A DNA stretch of 64,000 bases from an uncultured Clostridia bacterium (GCA_947644595.1 CANSAE010000001.1:443605-507604), one strand, 5' to 3'; positions 34,341 to 44,734 are shown, numbered from the stretch's first letter. Notes: generated by a model not told the origin, from the sequence alone. Made by a program: numbers and translations.

Positions 34341-34370
34341 TCAATCCAGCGGCTTCATGGTCGGGAACAA
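34341..34370. repeat. Right attachment site (lysS 3' end)
   Basis: Core TTCATGGT at 34354-34361 inside the codons for PTMKPLD-stop. To its left is element DNA; to its right is the host lysS. The left counterpart is at 19078-19103. Confidence 0.75.
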
Positions 34371-35828
34371 AATCACGTCACGAATGGAATTGCAACCGGT
34401 GAGCAGCATAACACAACGGTCGATACCAATGCCAAGGCCGCCCGTAGGAGGCATGCCGTATTCCAGTGCGTTGATGAAGTCCTCATCCATCATGCCGGCC
34501 TCGTCATCGCCCTTGGCGCGCAGTTCCACCTGCTTCTGGAAGCGCTGCTTTTGGTCGATGGGGTCGTTGAGTTCCGAGAAGGCGTTGCCCATCTCGCTGC
34601 GGCAGATGAACAGCTCAAACCGCTCGGTGAGCCGGGCATCCCCGGGGCTGCGCTTGGCCAGAGGGGATACTTCTACCGGGTGCATGGTAATGAACGTAGG
34701 CTGGATGAGTGTCTCCTCCACCTTCTGGTCAAAGCATTCATACAGGGCACGTCCCCAAGTAGGCTCCACGCCCTTCATATCCACCCCTGCTGACACAGCA
34801 GCTTTCACCGCCTCCTCGTCAGAAGAGATGGACATAAAGTCCAGACCCAAGGTCTCCTTCACGGCTTCTGCCATGCTCATACGCCGGAAGCCGGGGGCCA
34901 GGGAAATCTGCTCTCCCTGCCATTCCACATCATAGGTACCCAGAATTTCCTGCGCCGCACCGGACAGCAGGGCCTCAAACAGGTCCATCATGTCGTTGAA
35001 ATCGGCATAAGCCTCGTACAGCTCCACAGTGGTGAATTCTGGATTATGCTTAGTATCCATCCCCTCATTACGGAAGATGCGGCCGATCTCATACACCCGT
35101 TCGATACCGCCCACAATGAGCCGCTTCAGGTTCAGTTCCGTAGCGATGCGCAGGAACATGTCAATATCCAGCGTGTTGTGATGGGTGATGAAGGGCCGGG
35201 CGGTGGCGCCGCCGGAAATGGTGTTCAGCACTGGAGTCTCCACTTCCATATAGCCCCGGCCATCCAGAAAACGGCGGACATAACTGATAAATTTGGAGCG
35301 CACCTCAAAATTCCGGCGGCCTTCATCGCTCATAATGAGGTCCACATACCGCTGGCGGTATTTCAGCTCCACATTGGTCATACCATGGAATTTTTCTGGC
35401 AAGGGACGCAAGGACTTGGACAGCAGAACAACCTGTTCCACATGGATGGAAATTTCCTCGGTTTTGGTTTTGAACACATAGCCCGTTACGCCGATGATAT
35501 CGCCGATATCATATTTACGAAAATCCGCAAATTCCTGTTCTGTTACAGCATCAGACCGGATATACAGTTGGATTTGCCCGCGGTCATCTTTGATATGGCA
35601 AAAAATGGCCTTACCCATTCCCCGCTTGGACATCATGCGGCCAGCCACGGACACAGTTTTCCCTTCCATGGCCTCATAATCGCCGGTGACCTCGCTGGTC
35701 CAGTTGGTACGGTTAAATTTGGTTTGCCGGAAGGGATCCCGTCCATCTTCCTGCAAAGCCCGCAGCTTGTCCCGCCGGATCTGCAGAATCTCTGACAGTT
35801 CCTGCTCGGGTCTCATCTCTTCATTCAT
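34341..35828 (-). CDS. lysS: Lysyl-tRNA synthetase, class II
   Basis: Charges tRNA-Lys. 495 residues from ATG 35828, which has GAGAGGG seven bases before it; an upstream in-frame ATG is less likely. N-terminal OB-fold (about 40-150), class II motifs 1-3 in the catalytic core (for example [18 protein letters not shown] and [15 protein letters not shown]). Its last residues (PTMKPLD) are supplied by the integrated element: the original 3' end, differing by one residue (E for D), now lies at 19065. The protein itself should be unaffected. It follows greA. Confidence 0.97.
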   Translation of the reverse strand: MNEEMRPEQELSEILQIRRDKLRALQEDGRDPFRQTKFNRTNWTSEVTGDYEAMEGKTVSVAGRMMSKRGMGKAIFCHIKDDRGQIQLYIRSDAVTEQEFADFRKYDIGDIIGVTGYVFKTKTEEISIHVEQVVLLSKSLRPLPEKFHGMTNVELKYRQRYVDLIMSDEGRRNFEVRSKFISYVRRFLDGRGYMEVETPVLNTISGGATARPFITHHNTLDIDMFLRIATELNLKRLIVGGIERVYEIGRIFRNEGMDTKHNPEFTTVELYEAYADFNDMMDLFEALLSGAAQEILGTYDVEWQGEQISLAPGFRRMSMAEAVKETLGLDFMSISSDEEAVKAAVSAGVDMKGVEPTWGRALYECFDQKVEETLIQPTFITMHPVEVSPLAKRSPGDARLTERFELFICRSEMGNAFSELNDPIDQKQRFQKQVELRAKGDDEAGMMDEDFINALEYGMPPTGGLGIGIDRCVMLLTGCNSIRDVILFPTMKPLD

Positions 35829-35839
35829 GCTGTTCCCTC

Positions 35840-36319
35840 TCAATCGTTTGTTACGGAAAGGATCTTGAATTTTACTTCGCCCGCTGGGGCCTCAATGGTG
35901 ATGGTCTCATTCTTTTTATGACCAAGCAAGCCACGGCCGATGGGGCTTTCTTCCGACAAACGTCCCTCCATCGGGTTGGCTTCCTGGGAACCAACAATCT
36001 GGAATTCCGTTTCGGACTTATCCTCCATATCCCGGACCACCACACGGCTGCCCAGGCCGATGACGCCCTTTTGCGCCACGGTGCCTTCCACGATTTCGGC
36101 ATTTTCCAGAAGGTTCTTGATCTCCTCGATTTTTGAGTACAGCTTACCTTGCTCAATCTTAGCCTCATCATACTCGCTGTTCTCTGAAAGGTCGCCGAAG
36201 GACCGGGCTTCTTTGAGCTGTTCCGCCACTTCTTTTTGGCGCACGGTTTCCATATAGCGCAGCTCTTCCTTGAGCTTGTCATACCGTTCTTGGCTCATCT
36301 TGAATTTTTCTGCCGCCAT
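35840..36319 (-). CDS. greA: Transcription elongation factor GreA
   Basis: Rescues backtracked RNA polymerase by stimulating transcript cleavage. 159 residues, normal length: an N-terminal antiparallel coiled coil with the acidic tip ([12 protein letters not shown]) and a C-terminal FKBP-like domain ending VKFKILSV. It lies 11 bases before lysS and has a consensus promoter close upstream. Confidence 0.97.
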   Translation of the reverse strand: MAAEKFKMSQERYDKLKEELRYMETVRQKEVAEQLKEARSFGDLSENSEYDEAKIEQGKLYSKIEEIKNLLENAEIVEGTVAQKGVIGLGSRVVVRDMEDKSETEFQIVGSQEANPMEGRLSEESPIGRGLLGHKKNETITIEAPAGEVKFKILSVTND

Positions 36320-36384
36320 TACATGTTCTCCTTTATTTGAATTACAGTGTTATACAATATAAATATTATCATTAAATCAGACCT

Positions 36385-36413
36385 ATTATAGTGAGATATC
36401 TTCCCGGTGTCAA
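36385..36413 (-). promoter_or_regulatory. Promoter of greA-lysS
   Basis: TTGACA (36413-36408), 17-base spacer, TATAAT (36390-36385): exact consensus, about 66 bases before greA, overlapping the stop of the S41 protease gene. Confidence 0.88.
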
Positions 36414-37570
36414 CTAAATAATTCCATGGCCGCCAACAACTGCTCATCATTTTCCCCCAGTTCCAGAGCCACATCCGGCACCAAGCCGCCCACTTCGGAC
36501 AGGTCCACACGGTCCGGAGTAAGGTATCGCTTGCTGGAAATATGCACAGCGCTGCCGTCAATCAGCGGAACATTGATCTGGCTGCGGCCTTTGCCGGTCG
36601 TGGCCTGCCCTACGATGACCGCGGCATCATATTCCCGCAGCACAACCGCAAAATACTCCGCCGCACTGTAACTGGAAGCATTCACCAGTACGACCATAGG
36701 CAAATCTATGCAGGCCGCATCGGAGGTTGTAATCTTCTCGGTCCCCCTGTCGTTCACGCTGATGAAGATTTCTCCCTCGGGAAGAAGGGCATCCAGTACC
36801 TTCGTCAATTCAGAAACATATCCGCCGCCATTGTTGCGTACATCAAAGATGAGGCCTTTCACGTCTTGGCCCAGCAATTCGTCCAGCGCATACAGGACAC
36901 CGTCGGCACAGCCGTCATCAAAGTTTTTGATTTTGATATAGCCGATGCCCCCCTCCAGCATCTCATAGGAAATGGGGTCGGAAAACACTTTCCCCAAAGA
37001 CAGGGTAAACGAGACCTCTTTTCCTTGGGCATCCTCCGCAAGAATGGTAAATTCCCCTTCAATGGCCTGAATCTCTGCACTGACTTCCTGCACGGTCTTG
37101 CCTTGTATCGATTCGCCGTTCACGGCCTTCAAGGTCAGTCCAACCGTCATTCCCGCCGCTTCTGCCGGGGAGTTTTCCGCCACATCTTCTATCACAAGGC
37201 TGCCATCCTCTTTTGTATAGAGCGTGACACCAATTCCCGTATACCGGTTCGCAGAGTGTTCCTGATAGCGTTCATAGGCCTCCGCGTTCATATAATAGCT
37301 CCAACGGTCCTCCAAAGACGCCACCATGGCAGAAAAGCCGGCATCCGCCGCCTGTTTTGCGTCCGCTTCTCCAATATAAGTATGCTCTACCACCGCCAAT
37401 ATCTCCGCAAATTTCGCAGTCTGAATCAAATTCTCCCAACCGCCCACTGCGGCCATCAGGCCAAACACTACAAAAAGGAGTGTTCCCACAAAGGTCAGCA
37501 TACAGCCGGTAAAAACCCGGTCATAGTATGTGGGACGATTCAAAAACGTGTTTAATCTTTGCTTCAACAT
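36410..37570 (-). CDS. S41-family C-terminal processing protease
   Basis: Membrane-anchored CtpA/CtpB-type peptidase, 386 residues. One N-terminal membrane segment at about 20-42, a short helical part, a PDZ domain about 108-195 (TGIGVTLY...AGMTVGLTLKAVNGESIQG) and the S41 domain with the catalytic Ser-Lys pair in VNASSYSAAEYFA (about 300) and GQATTGKGRSQ (K327). In sporulators such proteases help release sigma K; the role here is not known. It follows a terminator (37589-37623) and should have its own promoter. Confidence 0.92.
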   Translation of the reverse strand: MLKQRLNTFLNRPTYYDRVFTGCMLTFVGTLLFVVFGLMAAVGGWENLIQTAKFAEILAVVEHTYIGEADAKQAADAGFSAMVASLEDRWSYYMNAEAYERYQEHSANRYTGIGVTLYTKEDGSLVIEDVAENSPAEAAGMTVGLTLKAVNGESIQGKTVQEVSAEIQAIEGEFTILAEDAQGKEVSFTLSLGKVFSDPISYEMLEGGIGYIKIKNFDDGCADGVLYALDELLGQDVKGLIFDVRNNGGGYVSELTKVLDALLPEGEIFISVNDRGTEKITTSDAACIDLPMVVLVNASSYSAAEYFAVVLREYDAAVIVGQATTGKGRSQINVPLIDGSAVHISSKRYLTPDRVDLSEVGGLVPDVALELGENDEQLLAAMELFS

Positions 37571-37588
37571 GATTCACCTCTGTAAATA

Positions 37589-37623
37589 AAATGCGGCGGT
37601 ATCTTGTTAAGATACGCCGCATT
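37589..37623 (-). terminator. Terminator after the M23 gene
   Basis: AAATGCGGCG...TATCTT pairs with AAGATA...CGCCGCATTT (one bulged base), followed on the minus strand by TTTTATTT. Confidence 0.85.
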
Positions 37624-37638
37624 TAAAATGATTATGCG

Positions 37639-38892
37639 TCACGCGTCCGCCGCGTAGGTAAAGCTAAGGCCAAAATAAGCCAGCGGGTCCGTGGTTGAAC
37701 CGTTTACCCGCACTTCAAAGTGCAGATGCGGACCACTGGCCCAACCGGTATCACCTACATATCCCAGCACATCGCCCTTATTCACAGTCTGCCCCTGGCT
37801 TACCGCCAGAGCGCTCATATGCGCATACAGGGTCGATGTACCATCAGTATGATAAATCATCACATAATTGCCGTAAGAGCTGCTGTAGGTTGCCACGGAG
37901 ACTGTGCCGCCGTCGGCTGCGGTCACATTAGTCCCGGCGCCGGCGCCGATATCCACACCGGAATGGAATTTCTTGGTTCCGAAAATGGGGTGGATACGGT
38001 TACCGTACTTTGAAGTGATATACGTGCTGGTAGCGGGCCACTGGTACGAACCGGTGACCGCAGGATTTGTGGGAACGGTCGTATTGTTCGCGGCGGCTTC
38101 TTCCTGCCGGCGGCGCTCCTCTTCCTGCATCTGCCGGGTCAGTTCGTCGATTTGGGCCTGAACGGCGCGTTCATTTGCCTCCATCTGATTATACTCCGCA
38201 GTATAGGCATCAATATCCTTTTGCAGGTCTGCGATCATCTGGCTGGCTTCGGCAATCTCCGCTTTCAGCAGCTCCACCTCCGCTTCCAGTTCTGCTTTCT
38301 TTGCGTCCAACTCTGCCTTATAGGCCTCATATTCCGCTTTTACTTCCAAGGCAAAGTCCCGGGCTTCTTTATAGGAATCCTCCACCGCCTTGTCCTTCTC
38401 CATGATTTCTGTGATCATATCCACCCGGGCCAGCAAATCGCCGAAATCCTTGGCGCCGAACAGAACGGAGAGGTAAAAATTAAAGGTACCGTTTTCCTCC
38501 ATGGCCCGCAGGTGGACCTTGTACAGTTCCAGTTGCTCATTAGCCGCATCCTGCGCAGCCTGGGCCTCCGCCTCTTTTTCTGCAATCATCTCGTTATACA
38601 GCTCGATCTGCTCTTCCGTAAGCAGAATTTCCTGCTGTGCAACCTCGTTTTTCTCATCCAGCGCCGCCTTCATTTCCACAAAGCCGGCCTGTTGGGTCCG
38701 CAACGCGTCCAAAGCCGCCTTTTTCGCGTCCTTCTGCTGGCTGAGGGTGGCCTTTTGGTTTTGGAGCTGGTCCACATCCGACTGGCTCACCGCCGACGTC
38801 ATGAAGCTCAGCGCCGATGCGACCAGAGAGAACAGCATCAAAAGTGCCAGGAAAATCGCAACGGCCGATACAAATAGTTTCCGTTTCTTCAC
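37639..38892 (-). CDS. M23-type peptidoglycan hydrolase or activator with coiled coil (EnvC-like)
   Basis: 417 residues. An N-terminal membrane/signal segment (about 5-33), a long coiled coil (about 35-270), a short Thr/Asn-rich linker and a LytM/M23 domain from about 300 with the zinc site: HSGVDIGAG, YAHMSAL and GPHLHFEVRV. It lies directly after ftsX, the arrangement in which FtsEX controls a coiled-coil hydrolase (EnvC or PcsB). The residues for zinc are present, so it may be active rather than a pure activator. Confidence 0.9.
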   Translation of the reverse strand: MKKRKLFVSAVAIFLALLMLFSLVASALSFMTSAVSQSDVDQLQNQKATLSQQKDAKKAALDALRTQQAGFVEMKAALDEKNEVAQQEILLTEEQIELYNEMIAEKEAEAQAAQDAANEQLELYKVHLRAMEENGTFNFYLSVLFGAKDFGDLLARVDMITEIMEKDKAVEDSYKEARDFALEVKAEYEAYKAELDAKKAELEAEVELLKAEIAEASQMIADLQKDIDAYTAEYNQMEANERAVQAQIDELTRQMQEEERRRQEEAAANNTTVPTNPAVTGSYQWPATSTYITSKYGNRIHPIFGTKKFHSGVDIGAGAGTNVTAADGGTVSVATYSSSYGNYVMIYHTDGTSTLYAHMSALAVSQGQTVNKGDVLGYVGDTGWASGPHLHFEVRVNGSTTDPLAYFGLSFTYAADA

Positions 38893-38904
38893 GGGCCGCC
38901 TCCT

Positions 38905-39786
38905 TTACACCTTCAGGTAGTTCCGGATGGCAATATTACTGCCGAACGCACCAACCAAAACACCCACGCCCAGGAATACGCCCAGCAGCGGCCACATAAT
39001 GCCTCCGAATGCCACGATTTCAACCAAACCGCTCATTGAGCTGGTAAGCAAATTATTGCATACCACCGTATACAGTCCCCATACCGCAAGGAAGCCAAGA
39101 CCGCCTCCCAAAAGTCCCAGCATCAGGCCTTCCACAATAAATGGGAACCGGATGAAGGAATTGGTCGCACCCACCATACGCATAATGGCAATCTCTTCCC
39201 TGCGGGTAAAGGCCGCCAGTTTGATAGTATTAGACATGATGAATACCGAGATTACTGCCAAAATCGCCACTAGCACGGCGGAAATAATGCTTACCACATT
39301 CCGCACTTTGATAAAGCCGTCAGCATACTCCAGATGGGCATTCACCTTGGCAATGCCGTCTACCTTTTCCAAATCCGTTTTTGTCTGAGCGGTAAGTTCT
39401 ATGTCATACACATGGACGATAAAACGGTCCCGGAACACAGTGGCATCGATTTCGTCGAACAGGCCGTTTTCATAGTCCTCGGAAAAGCTGTCCATTGCCT
39501 CTTTACGGGTCACAAATTCCACAGAGGAGACATTTTCAACCGACAACACCGCATTTTTTAATCCCATGGCACGAGCTTCGGTATACTCCTCATCCACAAA
39601 TGCCACAATCTCATTTTGCTTTTCCAATTCGTTAATGATACTGTTGATATTCAGCGCCAACATCACAAACACGCCCATAATGATCAGGCAGGCCATGATA
39701 ATCGTCACAGACGCAAAGGACATCAATCCGTGCTTAAAGATACTTTTAAACCCCTCTTTTGTGAGGTATCCAACATTATTCGGTCT
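38905..39786 (-). CDS. ftsX: Cell division ABC permease FtsX
   Basis: Integral membrane partner of FtsE that passes a signal to the external hydrolase. 293 residues from ATG 39786 (family-like start MRPNNVGYLTKEGFKSIF; the frame extends to 39804). Four membrane segments: one near the N-terminus, then an external loop, then three in the C-terminal half. It overlaps the ftsE stop and is followed after 12 bases by the M23 gene. Confidence 0.94.
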   Translation of the reverse strand, partial: RPNNVGYLTKEGFKSIFKHGLMSFASVTIIMACLIIMGVFVMLALNINSIINELEKQNEIVAFVDEEYTEARAMGLKNAVLSVENVSSVEFVTRKEAMDSFSEDYENGLFDEIDATVFRDRFIVHVYDIELTAQTKTDLEKVDGIAKVNAHLEYADGFIKVRNVVSIISAVLVAILAVISVFIMSNTIKLAAFTRREEIAIMRMVGATNSFIRFPFIVEGLMLGLLGGGLGFLAVWGLYTVVCNNLLTSSMSGLVEIVAFGGIMWPLLGVFLGVGVLVGAFGSNIAIRNYLKV

Positions 39787-40468
39787 CATAAGCGTAATAC
39801 CCATCCATTCCGTCGCCTACGATCCGGCCGTCGCTGATTGCGATGACGCGCTTTGAGAAGGCATTGACCAGTTCTTTTTCATGGGTGACCACCAGGACGG
39901 TCGTCCCCAGAGCGTTGATTTTTTCCAGCAAAAGCATCAAATCCAAGCTTCTTGCCGGGTCCAGATTTCCTGTGGGCTCGTCCGCAATGATCAAGCTGGG
40001 GTTGTTCACCAGCGCCCGGGCAATAGACACGCGCTGCTGTTCTCCGCCAGACAGCTCCGACGGATACCGGCCGCCTTTTTCGTCCAGCCCCACCAGGTTC
40101 AATACAAAGGGCACCCGCTCCGCGATCTCCTTTTTCTTCGCCCCCACAATGCGCATGGCATAGGCCACATTATCATATACCGTCATCTTATCAATCAGAC
40201 GGAAATCCTGAAACACCACGCCCAGAGTTCTGCGGTACATAGGCATTTTGCGGCGCTTGATCGTCTGAAGATCGAAGCCGTTGACCATTACTGTTCCGGA
40301 TGTTGCCCGAAGCTCACCGGTCAGCAGCTTAATCAATGTCGTTTTTCCCGAGCCCGAAGGACCTACGAGGAACACAAATTCGCCGTCATTGATGGTGAGG
40401 TCCACACCCTTCAGGGCTTCGGAGCCTGTGCTCTCGTATACCTTATGGACTTCGCTCATTTGTAGCAT
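39776..40468 (-). CDS. ftsE: Cell division ATP-binding protein FtsE
   Basis: ABC ATPase of the FtsEX complex, 230 residues. Walker A GPSGSGKTTLIK, signature LSGGEQQRVSIARAL, Walker B LIIADEPTGNLDP and a C-terminal His switch region. Full length. It reads straight into ftsX. Confidence 0.96.
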   Translation of the reverse strand: MLQMSEVHKVYESTGSEALKGVDLTINDGEFVFLVGPSGSGKTTLIKLLTGELRATSGTVMVNGFDLQTIKRRKMPMYRRTLGVVFQDFRLIDKMTVYDNVAYAMRIVGAKKKEIAERVPFVLNLVGLDEKGGRYPSELSGGEQQRVSIARALVNNPSLIIADEPTGNLDPARSLDLMLLLEKINALGTTVLVVTHEKELVNAFSKRVIAISDGRIVGDGMDGYYAYETE

Positions 40469-40548
40469 ACGCTAACCTCCAAATTTCCGGCCTGCCCAAT
40501 GGACAGGCTGACGCTGGAACATGACGCGCCGCCATGTTCGACATTTTT

Positions 40549-41637
40549 TTACTTCATATTCTGGTATTCTAAATACCGGTTCACCATCATAGCCACTTTA
40601 AAAATGATGGCGTGATCAAACTCCCGCAGGTCAAGGCCCGTGAGTTTCTTGATCTTCTCCAAACGGTACACTAATGTGTTTCTATGTACATAGAGCTTTC
40701 TGGACGTCTCAGAGACATTCAGATTGTTTTCAAAAAACTTATTGATGGTATCCAATGTGTCCGCGTCCAGAGACTCAATGGGATTTTTCTTGAACACCTC
40801 AGACAGGAACATCTCGCACAATGTTACGGGGAGCTGATAGATGATGCGGCCGATACCCAGATTCTCATAACGGATGATGCTCTTTTCCGGCTCAAAAATC
40901 TTCCCGACCTCAATGGCCACCTGGGCTTCTTTGTACCGATCCGCCAGTTCCCGCAGATGTCCGGCCACAGTACCAATCCCAATGACCACCTTGACCATCA
41001 ATTCAGAATGTATGGCATTCTCAATTTGCTTTGCCAGATCTTCCAGCTCTTCCACAGACTCGCTGCCGGACAATTCCTTGATCACAACGATATCCGTTTC
41101 GCTGATGCTGAACACAAAATCCGCCTGCTTGTCCGGGAACAAACGCTGCACCACATCCAGAACCATCACATCCGTCCGGTCCATCTGCTGCACCAGCAAT
41201 ACCGCCCGGGGCACATCCGTTACAAACCGCAGTTCTTTGGCTCTGGCATAAACATCACCCGGCAGGATATTGTCGGAAATGATGTTTTTTACAAATGTTG
41301 CCTTATTGTATTTCTCCTCGTAATTGCTTTTTGCTTCATTCAGGGCAACTCCCATCACAATGCACAAAGACCGGGCCATCTGGTCATTGCCCTTCACAAA
41401 GGCGGCAAACTCAAAACGGGCCCCCATCGTCCCCAAAAGGCGGTAGCTACGTTCCGGCAGCATCAGGACCTGCTCTGTTACCTCACCATTGACTTCGAGG
41501 ATATCATTCAACTGTGTTCCGATCATGGAAAGCTCATTGCACGCGACCACATAGCCCTGATCGTCAATCACGCCGATCTGCCGGTCGGTGGCATCTTTCA
41601 TCTGATTGATGACACTTTGGAACACTCTATTGGACAT
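40549..41637 (-). CDS. CdaR/PucR-family transcriptional regulator
   Basis: 362 residues from ATG 41637, preceded by GGGAGGAG. It has an N-terminal sensor-like part, a GGDEF-like middle and a C-terminal PucR-type helix-turn-helix (about 310-360: LNVSETSRKLYVHRNTLVYRLEKIKKLTG). CdaR-type regulators respond to sugar diacids; the target here is unknown and the downstream ftsE gene is not an obvious target. It has a good promoter of its own. Confidence 0.85.
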   Translation of the reverse strand: MSNRVFQSVINQMKDATDRQIGVIDDQGYVVACNELSMIGTQLNDILEVNGEVTEQVLMLPERSYRLLGTMGARFEFAAFVKGNDQMARSLCIVMGVALNEAKSNYEEKYNKATFVKNIISDNILPGDVYARAKELRFVTDVPRAVLLVQQMDRTDVMVLDVVQRLFPDKQADFVFSISETDIVVIKELSGSESVEELEDLAKQIENAIHSELMVKVVIGIGTVAGHLRELADRYKEAQVAIEVGKIFEPEKSIIRYENLGIGRIIYQLPVTLCEMFLSEVFKKNPIESLDADTLDTINKFFENNLNVSETSRKLYVHRNTLVYRLEKIKKLTGLDLREFDHAIIFKVAMMVNRYLEYQNMK

Positions 41638-41679
41638 AGTTTCTCCTCCCACTCTCGCAATCAAAATTGCTGTGGGTAC

Positions 41680-41708
41680 ATCATACAACATTTTTGTCCA
41701 AATTTCAA
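41680..41708 (-). promoter_or_regulatory. Promoter of the CdaR-type regulator
   Basis: TTGAAA (41708-41703), 17-base spacer, TATGAT (41685-41680). Confidence 0.7.
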
Positions 41709-41790
41709 GATTTTTTTACCGCTTTTTTGTATATTTCACTCCATCGGTTGATTTTCTTGTGAAAATATGGCACTTTGAATTGTACGAATC

Positions 41791-42504
41791 TCACAAGGGC
41801 AATTTCACCAAAGCCAATTGCCGTTCCTCCTCTGACAGCGCCCGGATACTACCGGGAGAAAGGGTTTCGTCCAACTGCAAGCCGCCAATAGACACACGCC
41901 GCAACTGTAAAACCGGCTTTCCCCGGGCTGCCAGCATCCGCTTCACCTGGTGATATTTTCCTTCCTGCAAAATCACCCGGCAGGTATCCGTCCCATCAAT
42001 TTCCAGCCCCGCTGGCAGGCACACTGTCCCATCTTTCAGGACCACGCCATCGCGAAACGCCCGTACATCCGCTTCATCCGGAATCCCGTCCACCTTCGCC
42101 ACATAGCTTTTTTGCACATGAGATTTGGGAGAGATGATCTGATGTGCAAAGTCCCCATCATTGGTCAGGAGCAATAAGCCCGTGGTATCCTTGTCCAGGC
42201 GCCCCACCGGAAACAGCCTCAGTCGCCACAAATTGGATGGCAGAAGGTCCATAACCGTTTTTTCTGTCCGATCCTCAGTTGCTGTGACCACGCCACCTGG
42301 CTTATCCATCATGTAATAAGACGCTCCAAAGTTGGAAATTGTTCCCCCATCCACAGATATCACGGCACATGTTTCGTCAATTTTCTCCTCCGGAGCCGTA
42401 ACGGTACGGCCATCTACCTGGATTCTGCCCTGACGGATCATGCTTCTTAACTCCTTCCTGCTGGCCACACCGGCATCGGATAGTAATTTATCTAAGCGCT
42501 TCAC
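41791..42504 (-). CDS. rsuA: 16S rRNA pseudouridine synthase, RsuA family
   Basis: Converts a uridine of 16S rRNA to pseudouridine. 237 residues: N-terminal S4 domain (RLDKLLSDAGVASRKELRSMIRQGRIQVDG) and a catalytic domain with the Asp of GRLDKDTTGLLLLTNDG, then KSYVAKV and KYHQVKRMLA. Probably targets U516 like RsuA, but related enzymes differ in target. It has its own promoter and is divergent from the DUF4830 gene. Confidence 0.9.
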   Translation of the reverse strand: MKRLDKLLSDAGVASRKELRSMIRQGRIQVDGRTVTAPEEKIDETCAVISVDGGTISNFGASYYMMDKPGGVVTATEDRTEKTVMDLLPSNLWRLRLFPVGRLDKDTTGLLLLTNDGDFAHQIISPKSHVQKSYVAKVDGIPDEADVRAFRDGVVLKDGTVCLPAGLEIDGTDTCRVILQEGKYHQVKRMLAARGKPVLQLRRVSIGGLQLDETLSPGSIRALSEEERQLALVKLPL

Positions 42505-42526
42505 CAGTCTCCCCCCTTTTTGGATG

Positions 42527-42555
42527 ATTATAGCATAAACCCCCGATGATTTGAA
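42527..42555 (-). promoter_or_regulatory. Promoter of the pseudouridine synthase gene
   Basis: TTCAAA (42555-42550), 17-base spacer, TATAAT (42532-42527). Confidence 0.6.
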
Positions 42556-42597
42556 TAGATTTCCACAAGAGCATCAATCGTGTTGGGAGGATTTATC

Positions 42598-43056
42598 ATG
42601 ACGGAATCTTGGGTCACAACGGAAGAACCGAAAAAACTGGGGCGTAAAACAGCAGTCTGTATTGTGTTGCTCATTGCTGCAGTACTGTGTATGATGGTGG
42701 TCATACGGGGCATTGACAAAAACGCCTCCAACGGGAAAGTTACGGACGCAGAGACTGCGGCAGCCTATCTGCTGACATTGGGCTGGGAAGTCGACCAATC
42801 CAGCTGTCAGGCCCAAACCACCGTACTGCCGGAATATTTTGACACCACTTTGTCCGATTACAACAAGCTCCAGCTGGAGCAGGGTTTTGACCTGGAAAAG
42901 TTCGCCGGAAAAGAAATCATTGTCTACACATTTCAGGTCAAGAACTATCCCAATGCCTCCGATGTGATGGCCTGTCTGATGACCTGTAAAAGCCGTGTGA
43001 TTGGTGGGGACATCCATTCTGCTGAAATGGATGGTTTCATGCACGCGCTGCAATAA
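42598..43056 (+). CDS. DUF4830 membrane-anchored protein
   Basis: 152 residues from ATG 42598 behind GGGAGGA. A short cytoplasmic start, one membrane segment at about 19-38 (VCIVLLIAAVLCMMVVIRG) and an extracytoplasmic domain with the DUF4830 pattern (AAAYLLTLGWEVD, FDLEKFAGKEIIVYTFQV). The function is not known. It forms its own unit with a strong terminator behind it. Confidence 0.8.
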   Translation: MTESWVTTEEPKKLGRKTAVCIVLLIAAVLCMMVVIRGIDKNASNGKVTDAETAAAYLLTLGWEVDQSSCQAQTTVLPEYFDTTLSDYNKLQLEQGFDLEKFAGKEIIVYTFQVKNYPNASDVMACLMTCKSRVIGGDIHSAEMDGFMHALQ

Positions 43057-43086
43057 AAAAGAACGACCGGAAGGTCGTTCTTTTTT
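43057..43086. terminator. Bidirectional terminator between the DUF4830 and monooxygenase-like genes
   Basis: GAACGACC (43061-43068), GGAA loop, GGTCGTTC (43073-43080), flanked by A-run and T-run on both sides. It ends both converging genes. Confidence 0.92.
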
Positions 43087-43090
43087 ATTT

Positions 43091-43387
43091 TCAGCCCAAG
43101 GGGTCTGCTTTATAAAGCGCAGCTTCGTAGGTGACACCGAATTTTTGGTTGACTTCCGTCATCTTTTTCAAAGCCTCGCCCTTCATATGTCCCTGCAAGC
43201 CGGGGAAGCCCTCCCACACCTCTGTGATGGAAAGGCCGCCGTCCTTCATAGCACTGACGGCGATGTCATAGTGAAGGCAGCCGGCTTCCTTCCGGCTCGC
43301 CTCAATGGCGCCGGAGTGCTCCACCGCTTCCAGATAAGCTACCAGCTTCGCCGGGTTTACATGCCCTTTCGATAATACAATAATCAT
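43091..43387 (-). CDS. Antibiotic-biosynthesis-monooxygenase-like (ABM) protein
   Basis: 98 residues from ATG 43387 behind GGAGGATTATT; a longer frame to 43462 lacks support. Single ferredoxin-like ABM domain (IIVLSKGHVNPAKLVAYLEAVEHSG, AGCLHYDIAVS, EVWEGFPGLQGHM). Proteins of this type are often small quinol-type monooxygenases or dimeric stress-related proteins; the substrate cannot be told. Confidence 0.8.
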   Translation of the reverse strand: MIIVLSKGHVNPAKLVAYLEAVEHSGAIEASRKEAGCLHYDIAVSAMKDGGLSITEVWEGFPGLQGHMKGEALKKMTEVNQKFGVTYEAALYKADPLG

Positions 43388-43490
43388 AATAATCCTCCAT
43401 GCTTCGCAGAATTCGGCACCGCAGTACCGAAAAATTTCAACCCGTGTAGGGAGTATGCCCACAAGGGCGCGCGAGCGAAGCGCAGCCCCT

Positions 43491-43527
43491 AAAAAATAAG
43501 GCTACCCTTTGGGTAGCCTTATTTTTT
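43491..43527 (-). terminator. Terminator of the str operon (after tuf)
   Basis: Perfect 17-base arms AAAAAATAAGGCTACCC / GGGTAGCCTTATTTTTT with loop TTT. On the minus strand it ends in a T-run, the standard rho-independent form. Confidence 0.95.
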
Positions 43528-43534
43528 ACTTATA

Positions 43535-44734
<1,200 letters not shown>

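Larger units (their letters stand above)
19078..34361. mobile_element. Integrative element of about 15.3 kb inserted in the lysS 3' end
   Basis: Boundaries rest on a duplicated lysS 3' end. The element side of lysS ends PTMKPLD-stop at 34341, and a second copy ending PTMKPLE-stop lies at 19065-19103. The shared core is TTCATGGT (plus strand) at 19078-19085 and 34354-34361. A Tn916-type integrase and excisionase lie at the left end, TGTAAAAC repeats flank both ends, and the DNA between is AT-richer than the host. It carries regulators, a helicase, a serine recombinase and cargo but no recognisable relaxase, coupling protein or type IV secretion genes, so it is not self-transmissible by itself as far as can be seen. 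Confidence 0.88.

Noticed and set aside
19078..34361. Prophage
   Set aside because: No capsid, tail, terminase, portal or lysis genes are recognisable, although an integrase and repressors are present.
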